A stretch of 64,000 nt of DNA from Agrobacterium rosae (GCF_002915175.1 NZ_NXEJ01000002.1:154236-218235); one strand, 5' to 3'. Shown: positions 1 to 7,917, numbered from the stretch's first letter. Program-made: numbers and translations. The notes: generated from the letters alone by a model not told the origin.

Positions 1-57
1 CCGCAACCCGCTTGCCCGTCTCAAAGGTTGAGGATGAAGCGAGGGGCGTGCCTCTTG

Positions 58-105
58 CCGATCTCCCCACCTGTGGGGGAGATGCCCGGCAGGGCAGAGG
101 GGGGC
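58..105. repeat. Dispersed palindromic repeat, copy 1
   Basis: A block reading CTCCCCACCTGTGGGGGAG followed by a second dyad (GCCCGGCAGGGC) and a purine run. The same block recurs almost unchanged at 40087-40130 and in inverted orientation at 39971-40022. It lies just beyond the 3' end of the DUF1007 gene. Copies of this kind between genes are typical of short palindromic repeats in rhizobial genomes. I cannot name the family. Confidence 0.75.
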
Positions 106-153
106 GGCCATTGGCGCTGCCGGACACTTGAGCACAAAATGCACTTACGACCC

Positions 154-801
154 TCAGCATTTCAGCTCCAGTCGCGTGGCAAACAGCTTGGTCATGTCGG
201 TGCCGGTCGGATCGTTGAAGAAGGCGTCGGTCAGATTGTTCTGGTTCTGGGAGATGATTTCATCCGGGTCTGGCCGCACGACCTTGTGTTTGCAGGCCGC
301 CAGATGCGTGCCCTTGACGACGATGTCGGTGTCCTTGGCGAAGTCTATTGCCGTGTAGAGCGTCGGGTCCCATGCGCCGAAGGTTAGCGTGCCTTTTACG
401 GGGAGCGGCTTTTGCGGCTTCATGGAAAAGAACATCAGCACCTGACCGTCTTTGTAATCGACATGGATGGCATCGGGCTTGCCGAGATCTACCGGTTTTC
501 CGTTCATTGTGACGAAGGTGTAATAGGAGAATTCGGCAAGCGATTCGTGCACCGTCGCGCCGATTTCAGCCAGTTCGTCCTTGTCCAGCTTGGCATCGCT
601 GTTCTTGTCATAGTCCAGCACCACGCTTGCTGAAAACATCTCATCGAAGCGCCAGATGTTGCGCACTTCCGCGATGTTCCCGTCGGCACCCTCGATGATT
701 TCCATCCGCGCTTCGGCAAAGATATGCGGGTGCGCCATGGCGCTGAGTGGCGCAAGACAGGCGGACAGGCATGCGCCCAGCGGTACGATCACGTTTTTCA
801 T
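154..801 (-). CDS. DUF1007 family periplasmic protein
   Basis: A protein of about 215 residues starting MKNVIVPLGACL. It has a hydrophobic signal peptide ending near AMA, followed by HPHIFAEARMEI, the characteristic start of mature DUF1007 proteins. The conserved N-terminal HPH invites metal binding, and family members often sit beside NicO/RcnA-type nickel/cobalt permeases, so a periplasmic metal-related role is inferred from context elsewhere. No such permease is visible here: the 153 bases to the left edge hold only a repeat. An in-frame extension to 897 exists, but it would place charged residues before the signal peptide, so the start at 801 is preferred. The LysR gene upstream is on the same strand, 92 bases away. 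Confidence 0.8.
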   Translation of the reverse strand: MKNVIVPLGACLSACLAPLSAMAHPHIFAEARMEIIEGADGNIAEVRNIWRFDEMFSASVVLDYDKNSDAKLDKDELAEIGATVHESLAEFSYYTFVTMNGKPVDLGKPDAIHVDYKDGQVLMFFSMKPQKPLPVKGTLTFGAWDPTLYTAIDFAKDTDIVVKGTHLAACKHKVVRPDPDEIISQNQNNLTDAFFNDPTGTDMTKLFATRLELKC

Positions 802-893
802 GGATGCCTGTCTGTCTCGACGCTTCAATCTGGTTTGTGATTCTACCGGAAAATGGGACCGAATTTCGGCTTGGCCGGAGATGTGCTGCGAAC

Positions 894-1787
894 TCATCCG
901 TAATTCTTGAACCAGTTCGACAGATAGTCCACGAAGCTGCGCACCTTGGCGGGCAGGTAACGCCGGTGCGGGTAGACGGCATAGATGCCGCGATCGCGGG
1001 AAATATAGTCATCGAACAGGGTCACGAGTTCGCCTGAGAGAATGTGCGGTTTGGCGATGAAATCAGGCACGATGGCGACGCCGAGGCCGGTGCGGGCGGC
1101 ACGCAGCGTGGCCATCGGGCTGTTGACCTCGATAGGGCCGGTAATCGCCACGGAATTGGTGCCGCCGCCCGGTTCGAAATAGCGGATGTGGTTGTGGAAG
1201 CGGGAGTTGGTGTCCACGATGCAGGGCACCTTGGCCAGATCCTGCGGCGAATTCAGCGGGCCGTAACGATCCACGAATTCAGGGGTTGCTACCGCGTAAA
1301 CGCGAAAGTCGGCCAGCTTCCTGGCGATCATGCCGGAATCTTCCAGCTTGGTGATTCGCACAGCCAGATCAAAGCTTTCCTCGATCAGGTCCACGAACCG
1401 GTCTTCAGCGACGATTTCCAGAACCAGTTCCGGGTTTTCCTTGGCAAAATCGATCAGGCTCTGGCCGATTTCCGCGTCGATGAAGGTGCGCGGCACGGAG
1501 ATTCGCAGCTTGCCTTTCAGGTCGGCGTTGTTCTCGCGCACGAGATCAGCAAGGTTGTCGATTTCCTTTAGGATATCGGCGGCGGTGCGGTAATAGGTAT
1601 GGCCGGCTTCTGTCATGGAAAACTGGCGCGTGGTGCGGTTGAGAAGCAGCGCGCCGAGATCGTCTTCCAGTTCACGGACATATTTGGACAAAAGCGCCTT
1701 GGAACGCCCGGTCTTGCGGGCGGCGGCGGAAAAACCCTCCGCTTCGACGACGTCGATAAAGGCCCTGATGCGGGTGAGAGTGTCCAT
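894..1787 (-). CDS. LysR family transcriptional regulator
   Basis: A 297-residue protein of typical LysR length. The N-terminal winged helix-turn-helix spans about residues 1-60 (MDTLTRIRAFIDVVEAEGFS, then AAARKTGRSKALLSKYVREL, with the usual LNRTTRQFSMTEAG wing). A periplasmic-binding-like effector domain follows from about residue 90 to the end (LRISVPRTF, AVATPEF, NSPMATLRAARTGLGVAIVP). It belongs to the subgroup resembling CrgA/DsdC-like regulators. The effector is unknown. A perfect inverted repeat 22 bases upstream of the start (1810-1843) is a candidate autoregulatory site. The DUF1007 gene lies downstream on the same strand and may be a target. Confidence 0.92.
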   Translation of the reverse strand: MDTLTRIRAFIDVVEAEGFSAAARKTGRSKALLSKYVRELEDDLGALLLNRTTRQFSMTEAGHTYYRTAADILKEIDNLADLVRENNADLKGKLRISVPRTFIDAEIGQSLIDFAKENPELVLEIVAEDRFVDLIEESFDLAVRITKLEDSGMIARKLADFRVYAVATPEFVDRYGPLNSPQDLAKVPCIVDTNSRFHNHIRYFEPGGGTNSVAITGPIEVNSPMATLRAARTGLGVAIVPDFIAKPHILSGELVTLFDDYISRDRGIYAVYPHRRYLPAKVRSFVDYLSNWFKNYG

Positions 1788-1809
1788 ATACGGCTCCTGT
1801 TTGTTCCAT

Positions 1810-1843
1810 ATTCTTGAACGTCCGAGCCCTATCGTTCAAGAAT
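1810..1843. promoter_or_regulatory. Perfect inverted repeat upstream of lysR gene
   Basis: ATTCTTGAACG at 1810-1820 and its exact reverse complement CGTTCAAGAAT at 1833-1843 are separated by 12 bases. The 11-bp arms sit 22 bases from the LysR start codon, where such regulators commonly bind to control themselves. The dyad contains T and A bases spaced in the manner of LysR boxes, but binding is inferred. It could alternatively form an RNA hairpin in the regulator's own leader. Confidence 0.55.
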
Positions 1844-1919
1844 AAAATCGAGTGCCGAAAAAATCCGCATTATGATGAAAAATTCCCTTGATTGTTACAG
1901 CGAATATTCTTATCTCCCG

Positions 1920-2325
1920 TTTGCCCAAAGTCGCACGTGCCCATGTGTGTCCGCCGGACCCTCGATGTGGTGAGGAGTTTGGTAAGGTACCTGGAATTAA
2001 CCCCTCCAGTCGCTATTCCGGCCAACCGGGAAATGCGAGGACATACGAAGCAACGACGGTGCGGGCCTTTCTGGTTCTCTGCCGGCTTTCCATCAGCCGG
2101 GGTACTAAAGAGGCACACCATCATTGCCGTAAGTGCGGTTGGGTATGATTCCCTCCAATCCCATGGCAGACAAAGCCGAATAATGCTCCTGGCAGGGCGT
2201 TGTTCATATTTGCGCCTTGAGCGTATGCGAATGATTCTGCGTCTCCACCAGCGGATCGTTCTGCATATCTTGAGCGCCCTTTGTCCTCCGGATTTTCCGG
2301 GGTCGGAACATTTTAGGGAATACAA
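1920..2325 (+). promoter_or_regulatory. speF-like structured leader of ornithine decarboxylase mRNA
   Basis: The 540 bases between the divergent LysR and decarboxylase genes contain no convincing protein gene. They hold a series of dyads reading toward the decarboxylase: CTGGA...TCCAG around 1991-2009, CCGGCCAACCGG around 2018-2030, and CCGGCT...AGCCGG around 2082-2101. The speF motif is an RNA element described upstream of ornithine decarboxylase genes in alphaproteobacteria. Position, downstream gene and the run CTGGAATTAACCCCTCCAGT match my memory of that motif. The boundaries given are approximate. A covariance-model search would settle it. Confidence 0.6.
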
Positions 2326-2327
2326 CG

Positions 2328-3461
2328 ATGACGACTGCACGCATCATTGACTTCATCAAGACCCGCCGCCCCGAAGGCCCTTGCCTGGTGGTTGACCTTG
2401 ACGTTGTGCGCGACAATTTCCACGCGTTCCGCCACGCTCTGCCAAACAGTGCGATCTATTATGCCGTCAAGGCAAACCCGGCTCCTGAAATTCTCAAGCT
2501 GCTGGCTGGCATGGGTTCCAACTTCGATTGCGCCTCCGTGGCTGAAATCCAGATGGCACTCGACGCCGGTGCGACATCCGACCGTATCTCCTACGGCAAC
2601 ACCATCAAGAAGGAACGCGATGTTGCGCGCGCATTTGCGCTGGGCATCGATCTCTTCGCCGTGGACAGCCATGAGGAAGTGGAAAAGGTTGCCCGTGCAG
2701 CGCCTGGTGCCCGCGTGTTCTGCCGCGTTCTGACCGATGGTGAAGGTGCCGAATGGCCGCTGTCGCGCAAGTTCGGCTGCGTGCCGCAGATGGCTGTCGA
2801 TGTTCTCGTCTATGCCCATCAGATGGGTCTGGAGTCCTACGGCGTTTCCTTCCACGTCGGTTCGCAGATGATGAACCTCGACGCATGGGACGCTGCTCTT
2901 GGCGATGCAAAGCGCGTTTTCGCTTCGCTTGCCAAGCAGGGCATCCACCTGCAGATGGTCAACATGGGCGGTGGCTTCCCAACGAAGTACCTGCGTGACG
3001 TGCCTGCTGCCGAAGAATATGGCCATGCCATCGACACGGCGCTGCGCAAGCACTTCGGCAATCAGATTCCAAAGACAATCATCGAGCCAGGCCGCGGCAT
3101 GGTCGGTAATGCCGGTGTCATCAAGGCGGAAGTCGTGCTTGTTTCGCGCAAGTCCGACAACGACAACCACCGCTGGGTGTTCCTGGATATCGGTAAGTTC
3201 GGTGGTCTGGCCGAAACCATGGACGAAGCCATTCGCTACCCGATCCGCACCGAGCGCGACGACGATGCGATGGAGCTTTGCGTTCTGGCCGGTCCGACCT
3301 GCGACAGCGCCGACGTGCTGTATGAGAAGAACATGTACCCGCTGCCGGTCTCTCTGACCATCGGCGACGATGTTCTCATCGAAGGCACGGGTGCCTACAC
3401 GACCACCTATTCGGCGGTCGCATTCAACGGTTTCGAGCCGCTGAAGTCCTATGTGATCTGA
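2328..3461 (+). CDS. Ornithine (lysine/ornithine) decarboxylase, PLP fold III
   Basis: A 377-residue group IV decarboxylase, which makes putrescine from ornithine in polyamine synthesis. The alanine-racemase-like barrel carries the PLP lysine in YYAVKANP (Lys48), then HVGSQ, GGGFPTKY and the phosphate-binding EPGRGMVG. The C-terminal beta domain holds the active-site cysteine motif GPTCDSADVLYE. Length matches alphaproteobacterial enzymes of the odc type. The start at 2328 has AGGGAA seven bases upstream. A long structured leader precedes it, and a short upstream reading frame overlaps its start. Ornithine specificity is likely from family and leader, but lysine use cannot be excluded. Confidence 0.93.
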   Translation: MTTARIIDFIKTRRPEGPCLVVDLDVVRDNFHAFRHALPNSAIYYAVKANPAPEILKLLAGMGSNFDCASVAEIQMALDAGATSDRISYGNTIKKERDVARAFALGIDLFAVDSHEEVEKVARAAPGARVFCRVLTDGEGAEWPLSRKFGCVPQMAVDVLVYAHQMGLESYGVSFHVGSQMMNLDAWDAALGDAKRVFASLAKQGIHLQMVNMGGGFPTKYLRDVPAAEEYGHAIDTALRKHFGNQIPKTIIEPGRGMVGNAGVIKAEVVLVSRKSDNDNHRWVFLDIGKFGGLAETMDEAIRYPIRTERDDDAMELCVLAGPTCDSADVLYEKNMYPLPVSLTIGDDVLIEGTGAYTTTYSAVAFNGFEPLKSYVI

Positions 3462-3507
3462 ATGAGTGACGCCTGTCTGGGGGCAGGCGACAGTCTCTAG
3501 GATCCTC

Positions 3508-3601
3508 CCGTTCCGGCTTTGCCATCCGCGCTTAGGCGCAAACCCTGCTTGCCGCACCTCTGTCCAGCCGAGGAAAGGCGTGGTCTGGCGGGCCGGAACG
3601 G
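3508..3601 (+). other. Structured intergenic stretch between decarboxylase and GNAT genes
   Basis: The 251-base gap after the decarboxylase holds 10-bp inverted arms CCGTTCCGGC (3508-3517) and GCCGGAACGG (3592-3601), with smaller GC-rich dyads in between. There is no T-tract, so a simple terminator is unlikely. It may be a folded 3' element of the decarboxylase mRNA or a degenerate repeat. No gene is supported in this gap. Confidence 0.35.
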
Positions 3602-3712
3602 TTTCACATTATTTATCGCATGTCGTATCGCAAAACCGCTCAACGCCTTTGCGCGACATGCTTTCATTTTAGGGTGCCGCTTTCGTGGGCGGCTTGGTGA
3701 CGGGAGGCCGAG

Positions 3713-4279
3713 ATGGCCGCTGTTCTCAATTCTGTACGTGCATTTTTCACACCGCAGACATTTCATATCGACGCTGAAAATCCGGGTGATGTCGTTGCCC
3801 GTGAAAATCTGCTGGACCGCGTCATGGGTCCGGGCCGTCGTCGCAAGTCGTCGGAAAAGCTCCGCGCAGGCCGCGTGCCTGCCGAAGGTCTTGCTCTGGT
3901 CGCCCGTGATGAAGATGGCCACGTCATCGGCACCGTTCGTCTGTGGAATGTTCAGGCAGGCGTAACCCGTGAAGGCCGTCCCGTGTCTGCCCTGTTGCTG
4001 GGACCGCTTGCCGTGGATTGCGCCCATGAAGGCAAGGGCATCGGCTCCGCCTTGATGCGCGCCGCCATTGCCGAAGCCGCCAAGCGCGATCACGGTGCCG
4101 TCCTGCTGGTGGGTGATGCGCCTTACTACGAACGCTTCGGCTTCTTCGCCAGCCACACCCAGCATCTCGTCATGCCAGGCCCGTTCGAGCGTTCGCGTTT
4201 TCTGGCCCTGGAGCTGAAAAAGGGCTGGCTGGACGGCGCGGCGGGTATGCTGGTCGCCAGTGGGCGTAAGTTTTCCTGA
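3713..4279 (+). CDS. GNAT family N-acetyltransferase (YhbS-like)
   Basis: A 188-residue acetyltransferase with the GNAT acetyl-CoA site LLLGPLAVDCAHEGKGIGSALM (about residues 91-112, with the Q/RxxGxG/A-like EGKGIG loop) and a downstream GDAPYYERFGF strand-turn motif typical of YhbS-type proteins. The start has GGGAGG six bases upstream. It follows the ornithine decarboxylase on the same strand, an arrangement that suggests a link to polyamine or amino acid metabolism, although the substrate is unknown. A good Rho-independent terminator follows. An internally deleted, 96 per cent identical copy of this gene lies at 6491-6706. Confidence 0.88.
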   Translation: MAAVLNSVRAFFTPQTFHIDAENPGDVVARENLLDRVMGPGRRRKSSEKLRAGRVPAEGLALVARDEDGHVIGTVRLWNVQAGVTREGRPVSALLLGPLAVDCAHEGKGIGSALMRAAIAEAAKRDHGAVLLVGDAPYYERFGFFASHTQHLVMPGPFERSRFLALELKKGWLDGAAGMLVASGRKFS

Positions 4280-4302
4280 GCCAGGGCAGAAACTATAGAA
4301 AG

Positions 4303-4329
4303 AAATGGCTCCTTTACGGGGCCATTTTT
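4303..4329 (+). terminator. Rho-independent terminator after GNAT gene
   Basis: A 10-bp stem, AAATGGCTCC paired with GGGGCCATTT (one G-T pair), a five-base loop and a short T run. It lies 24 bases after the acetyltransferase stop codon. Confidence 0.8.
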
Positions 4330-4379
4330 GCTAGCAGATATTCTGCTGCCACAATCCATCGCCGGACTAGACCATCCAA

Positions 4380-5144
4380 TCACTTATCGTGAAGCTTGAA
4401 TGCTGCTTTGGTGCGATCGACAAAGTCGAAATAGGGACCGGGACCGCAAGAAAGGCGTGAGATTCCCGTCGAAGCCAGTTCGCTTTTCGTAGGCGTCGTT
4501 CCGGTCCGCATCACATTCACTGGCAATTCGACAGCACCACATATCTCTTTTATCGCGGGTAGATCGGTTAGGCCGGGGATGAAAAAGCCGGATGCGCCTG
4601 CATGTGCGTATGCCTTCCCGCGTTCTATCGCGTCTGCAACGAGAGTTTTGTGTTTACCTTTATCGTTCTGCTGCAAAAACAAGTCCGTTCGCGCATTGAC
4701 GAACAACGGGATATTTGCACCTTTGGCAACATGACGAATGGTGGCAATGCGGTCACATTGCTTTTCGATGGTATGCAATCCTTGTCCGTCAACGATTTGG
4801 TCTTCGAAGTTTATGCCAATCGCGCCAGCGTCCAGCAGACGAGAGCAGTTTGCCGTCAAACCTTCAAGGTCCTCCGCATATCCGCCCTCGAAATCTACGG
4901 TCACGGGCAGGGCCACCGCTTTACACATCTGCGAAACAATGGCGATAACGAGGTCGAACGGTATTTTTTGACCGTCTTCGTAGCCATGTGCAAGTGCCAT
5001 GGACATGCTGCCTGTCGCGATGGCTTTTGCACCTGCGTCCTCGATGGCCATCGCGCCACCCGCATCCCAGACGTTATAGAGAAACAGCGGATCACCGACA
5101 CGGTGAAGCTGCGCAAAAGCTTGTGCTTTATCTGCTTGCGACAT
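4380..5144 (-). CDS. Isocitrate lyase/PEP mutase family enzyme
   Basis: A 254-residue single-domain member of the PEP mutase/isocitrate lyase superfamily (TIM barrel). It keeps the metal and substrate positions of the family: YNVWDAGGAMAIEDAGAKAI near the N-terminus, VTVDFEGGYAED (metal-binding Asp/Glu), INFEDQ and NARTDLF. It lacks the KKCGH loop of isocitrate lyase, so it is probably a C-P or C-C bond lyase such as an oxaloacetate- or 2-methylisocitrate-lyase-like enzyme with unassigned substrate. The chosen start (MSQADKAQAF) has AAAGGAA eight bases upstream and overlaps the ada stop by 17 bases, implying translational coupling with ada. Confidence 0.85.
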   Translation of the reverse strand: MSQADKAQAFAQLHRVGDPLFLYNVWDAGGAMAIEDAGAKAIATGSMSMALAHGYEDGQKIPFDLVIAIVSQMCKAVALPVTVDFEGGYAEDLEGLTANCSRLLDAGAIGINFEDQIVDGQGLHTIEKQCDRIATIRHVAKGANIPLFVNARTDLFLQQNDKGKHKTLVADAIERGKAYAHAGASGFFIPGLTDLPAIKEICGAVELPVNVMRTGTTPTKSELASTGISRLSCGPGPYFDFVDRTKAAFKLHDK

Positions 5145-6213
5145 GAGGAGTATTCCTTTCATGAACGACAAACTGCCGTTCAATTTCAATGAGTTTCTGC
5201 TTCCTCCACAGCCCGCCGCCATAACCGGTGAGTGAGCCATCCGCGCCCATGACTCGGTGGCAGGGGATGATGAGGGATATCTGGTTTGCGCCGTTGGCGC
5301 GCGCTACGGCACGAGTTGCAGACGGTCTCCCAATGGCGCGTGCGATCTCACTGTAGCTGCGGATTTCACCGGCAGGAATGGCGCGCAGGGCATCCCAGAC
5401 ATTGCGGGAAAAATCGCTGCCATGCAGGGCCAGAGGCACGGTGAAGCCCGCTGATGCGCCGGAGAAATAATCGGCCAGCTGCGCTTCTAGGAGCCGATGC
5501 GGAGGGAGCCTACCAACGCCGAGCTGACCTTTGGACAACTCGAACAGTTTCTTCAACTCGCTGGAAAGCGCCTTGCGATCCACGAATTCAAGGAGATGGA
5601 CTGCACGTTCGTCGGCGACTGCAATCATCTTTCCAAGCGGTGTGGACAGCCAGTGCGCCTGCAACATGGCGTTTTCCGCCAAACGCCCTGGCGCCTGCCC
5701 AATGAGACGGGAAAAGGCGGTACGGAAAGCAGAGGGAGAGGAGAAACCGGCGTCCTGCTGCGCATCGATCACACGCCCGCCATCGCTCAAGGTCTCAAAA
5801 CCCCGCCGCAGGCGCTCCAGCCGTGCCATTTCCAGAAAGGTCATGCCGAAATGTCGTTTGAAGCTACGCCTGACCGTGGACGGGTCTAGGTTCATCGATG
5901 CAACATCCTGCTCGCTCCAGCGGCGGTCCGGCTGCTCCGAAAGGGCATTCAGAAGCATCGATATCGCCGGGTCCGCATTGGCTGAGGGAGCAAGCGGGTG
6001 GCACTTCAGGCAGGCGCGAAATCCGGCTTCCATACATTCTGCAACGCTGCAAAAGAAACGGCAATTCTCCGGCTTCGGCTTTCGTGCAGGGCATGTCAGG
6101 CGGCAGAAAATCCCAGTCGAAGTGACACCGACATAGGCGCGGCCATCATAGGACTGGTCGCGGTCGAGCAGCGCTTTGTAAAGGGTGGCGGTATCTGGCA
6201 GAGCGAACATCAT
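5128..6213 (-). CDS. ada: Ada: adaptive-response regulator and O6-methylguanine-DNA methyltransferase
   Basis: A 361-residue bifunctional Ada. The N-terminal zinc domain has Cys37, Cys41, Cys68 and Cys71, one residue off the E. coli Ada set, with Cys37 as expected acceptor for methyl groups from phosphotriesters. An AraC-type helix-turn-helix region follows (about 85-185). The C-terminal alkyltransferase domain carries the active-site IIPCHRV (Cys318) after the SYSEIARAIGRPSATRAVA DNA-binding helix. It repairs O6-methylguanine and, once methylated, should activate repair genes. The downstream PEP-mutase-like gene overlaps it by 17 bases and is probably co-induced, an unusual partner. Confidence 0.95.
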   Translation of the reverse strand: MMFALPDTATLYKALLDRDQSYDGRAYVGVTSTGIFCRLTCPARKPKPENCRFFCSVAECMEAGFRACLKCHPLAPSANADPAISMLLNALSEQPDRRWSEQDVASMNLDPSTVRRSFKRHFGMTFLEMARLERLRRGFETLSDGGRVIDAQQDAGFSSPSAFRTAFSRLIGQAPGRLAENAMLQAHWLSTPLGKMIAVADERAVHLLEFVDRKALSSELKKLFELSKGQLGVGRLPPHRLLEAQLADYFSGASAGFTVPLALHGSDFSRNVWDALRAIPAGEIRSYSEIARAIGRPSATRAVARANGANQISLIIPCHRVMGADGSLTGYGGGLWRKQKLIEIERQFVVHERNTPHVASR

Positions 6214-6490
6214 GGCTCTTCCTATAGGCTCTTACGGGGTAGGACAGACGGAAATCGGGCGTCTATTGAAATAAATGCTCCGCCGCAATGTCTTTTAAAA
6301 TACCCGAAAAACAGACGCCTTGGAGGCGGGTTTGCAATCGTCAAATCCCCGCGGTGTCGGACCTGCAGCAGTGTTGCGTGCGGCGTTGGGACATGCGCGC
6401 GATTCCTTATTGTGTTGATTATCTCAAACCGTCTTTTCTCTAAAGTCGATAGTCCGGGCTGAAAGACTATGTGATCAAGGAGAGACTTTG

Positions 6491-6706
6491 ATGAAGAACC
6501 GCTATATTGTGATCCTAACGGCAACTGTTGCGTCGATTGTCGTTGCTCGTGAAAATCTGCTGGACCGCGTCATGGGTCCGGGCCGTCGTCGCAAGTCGTC
6601 CGAAAAGCTGCGCGCAGGTCCGCGCTTTCTGGCCCTGGAACTGAAAAAGGGCTGGCTGGATGGCGCGGCGGGTATGCTGGTCGCCAGTGGGCGTAAGTTT
6701 TCCTGA
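6491..6706 (+). pseudogene. Internally deleted GNAT copy fused to a signal-like N-terminus
   Basis: A 71-codon open frame. Codons after the first 16 derive from the acetyltransferase at 3713-4279: bases 6539-6618 match 3791-3870 and bases 6619-6706 match 4192-4279, removing exactly 321 bases (107 codons, in frame), including the whole acetyl-CoA-binding core. Identity over the 168 shared bases is about 96 per cent. The first 16 residues, MKNRYIVILTATVASI, are unrelated and look like a short membrane or signal segment. A good ribosome site (AAGGAGAG, six bases before ATG) and an intact frame leave open a small expressed protein, but it cannot be an acetyltransferase. The 277 bases upstream hold no other gene. 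Confidence 0.8.
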
Positions 6707-6753
6707 TACATCATCCCCGATGATCCGGATTGCCGCACCGTTTCTAAGCGTGG

Positions 6754-7917
6754 TTAGAAACTGCCGCTGAAGCGGGAAGATATGGCACTGCCGCGATAGG
6801 CGGCGGTGTCATCCTGCTCATCGTGCAGCAGGCGGGAGAATTCCAGCTCCAGCTTGCGGTTCTTGCCGGTATCGAGCGCCAGCGTGGCGACAAGGCGACG
6901 TTCGCTGCTGTTGTCATCGTAGTAAATCCATTCCTTGTGGGTTCTTTCCACCGAGAGGTCGAAATCCAGCGTCTTGGTGAGCTTGGTTTTCATCACCGCT
7001 TTCCAGCGGCGCTGAAACTCGCCCAGTGCATCATCCAGATCATAGAGCGCGTAATCCTGGGAGAAGGCTGCGCCGAAGGACAGGCGGTCGTTGAGCGCCC
7101 ATTCGGCTTCCGCGCGAAGGTAAGGGCGGGTGCGCTTGACCTGATTGCCGATCTCATCCCCCGAGATTGTCGTGAGGCCTGCTTCCATCAGAACCGCAAG
7201 GCTGTTGCCGAATTTGCGGCCATAGGCGAGCGAGCCGCGAAGGTTGGTGGCAGGGAAGCGACCATAGAGTTGCTGCTGGCTGTACGGTATCAGGCTGGTG
7301 TTGTAGGCGACGGTCACGCCGACTTCGCCTCCGGCCAGTGCGCGGATGTGGTCTGCTTTGAGGCCAAGGAGCGCTTCATTCGCTTCCAGCCGCGCAGGCA
7401 GGAAATAGCTGGGGCGGAAATGCAGCTTGCCCTTCATGAGGCTGGTGTAGCTGGCTGTCACCGTATTCTTGCCGCCGAGTGCTTCAAGCGTGGCTGTGGT
7501 GGAAAAATCGAACTTGTGGTCCAAACGACGATAGCCGATGACCTCATCTGGCAACTTGAGAAAGATATCGCCTGCGTCACTGCGCGTACCGCGCATCTGG
7601 GCGCTCCATTCCAGCTTGTCGGAGATCTTGCGCGATAGCGTGAAATTCACCCAGCTATTGTGTTCGTTGGCGAACTCATAACGCGGGACACGAACCTCCT
7701 GATGGTTGAAGGAGTAGCCGAATTTGGTGCCTTCCCGTTCGATATCGCCTTCGACCCCGATGCTCGTGCGCAGGCTGAGAACCGCTATTTTGTTGATGTC
7801 GTTGAAATAGTTCGTGTCGTAATTCGTTTCCGCATTGTAGGTGACGCGCGGGTCCGCGCCGGCGTTTTGAGCGCAAGCACCGCAGACGAGCAACGCGATA
7901 ACGATGCGAGGAACCAT
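6754..7917 (-). CDS. Predicted outer-membrane beta-barrel protein
   Basis: About 387 residues, starting MVPRIVIALLVCGACAQNAG with a signal peptide, followed by a long run of alternating polar/hydrophobic strands separated by short turns (for example FSTTATLEALGGKNTVTASY and LRGSLAYGRKFGNSLAVLME). It ends in a phenylalanine (SSRFSGSF), the usual BAM-recognition ending of barrels. I do not recognise a named family. The start three codons inside the longest frame is chosen because CGGAG then lies six bases upstream. It is divergent from the small secreted protein gene at 8169 across an AT-rich 250-base region with several dyads, so the two may be co-regulated. Confidence 0.75.
   Translation of the reverse strand: MVPRIVIALLVCGACAQNAGADPRVTYNAETNYDTNYFNDINKIAVLSLRTSIGVEGDIEREGTKFGYSFNHQEVRVPRYEFANEHNSWVNFTLSRKISDKLEWSAQMRGTRSDAGDIFLKLPDEVIGYRRLDHKFDFSTTATLEALGGKNTVTASYTSLMKGKLHFRPSYFLPARLEANEALLGLKADHIRALAGGEVGVTVAYNTSLIPYSQQQLYGRFPATNLRGSLAYGRKFGNSLAVLMEAGLTTISGDEIGNQVKRTRPYLRAEAEWALNDRLSFGAAFSQDYALYDLDDALGEFQRRWKAVMKTKLTKTLDFDLSVERTHKEWIYYDDNSSERRLVATLALDTGKNRKLELEFSRLLHDEQDDTAAYRGSAISSRFSGSF

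Noticed and set aside
28..387. Open frame at the left end overlapping the repeat and the DUF1007 gene
   Set aside because: It runs through the palindromic repeat and antisense to a signal-peptide protein; no ribosome site or family.
2313..3557. 414-codon frame antisense to the ornithine decarboxylase
   Set aside because: It shadows an unmistakable decarboxylase and resembles no protein family.
6488..6490. TTG as start of the deleted acetyltransferase copy
   Set aside because: The ATG at 6491 directly after it has ideal spacing to AAGGAGAG.
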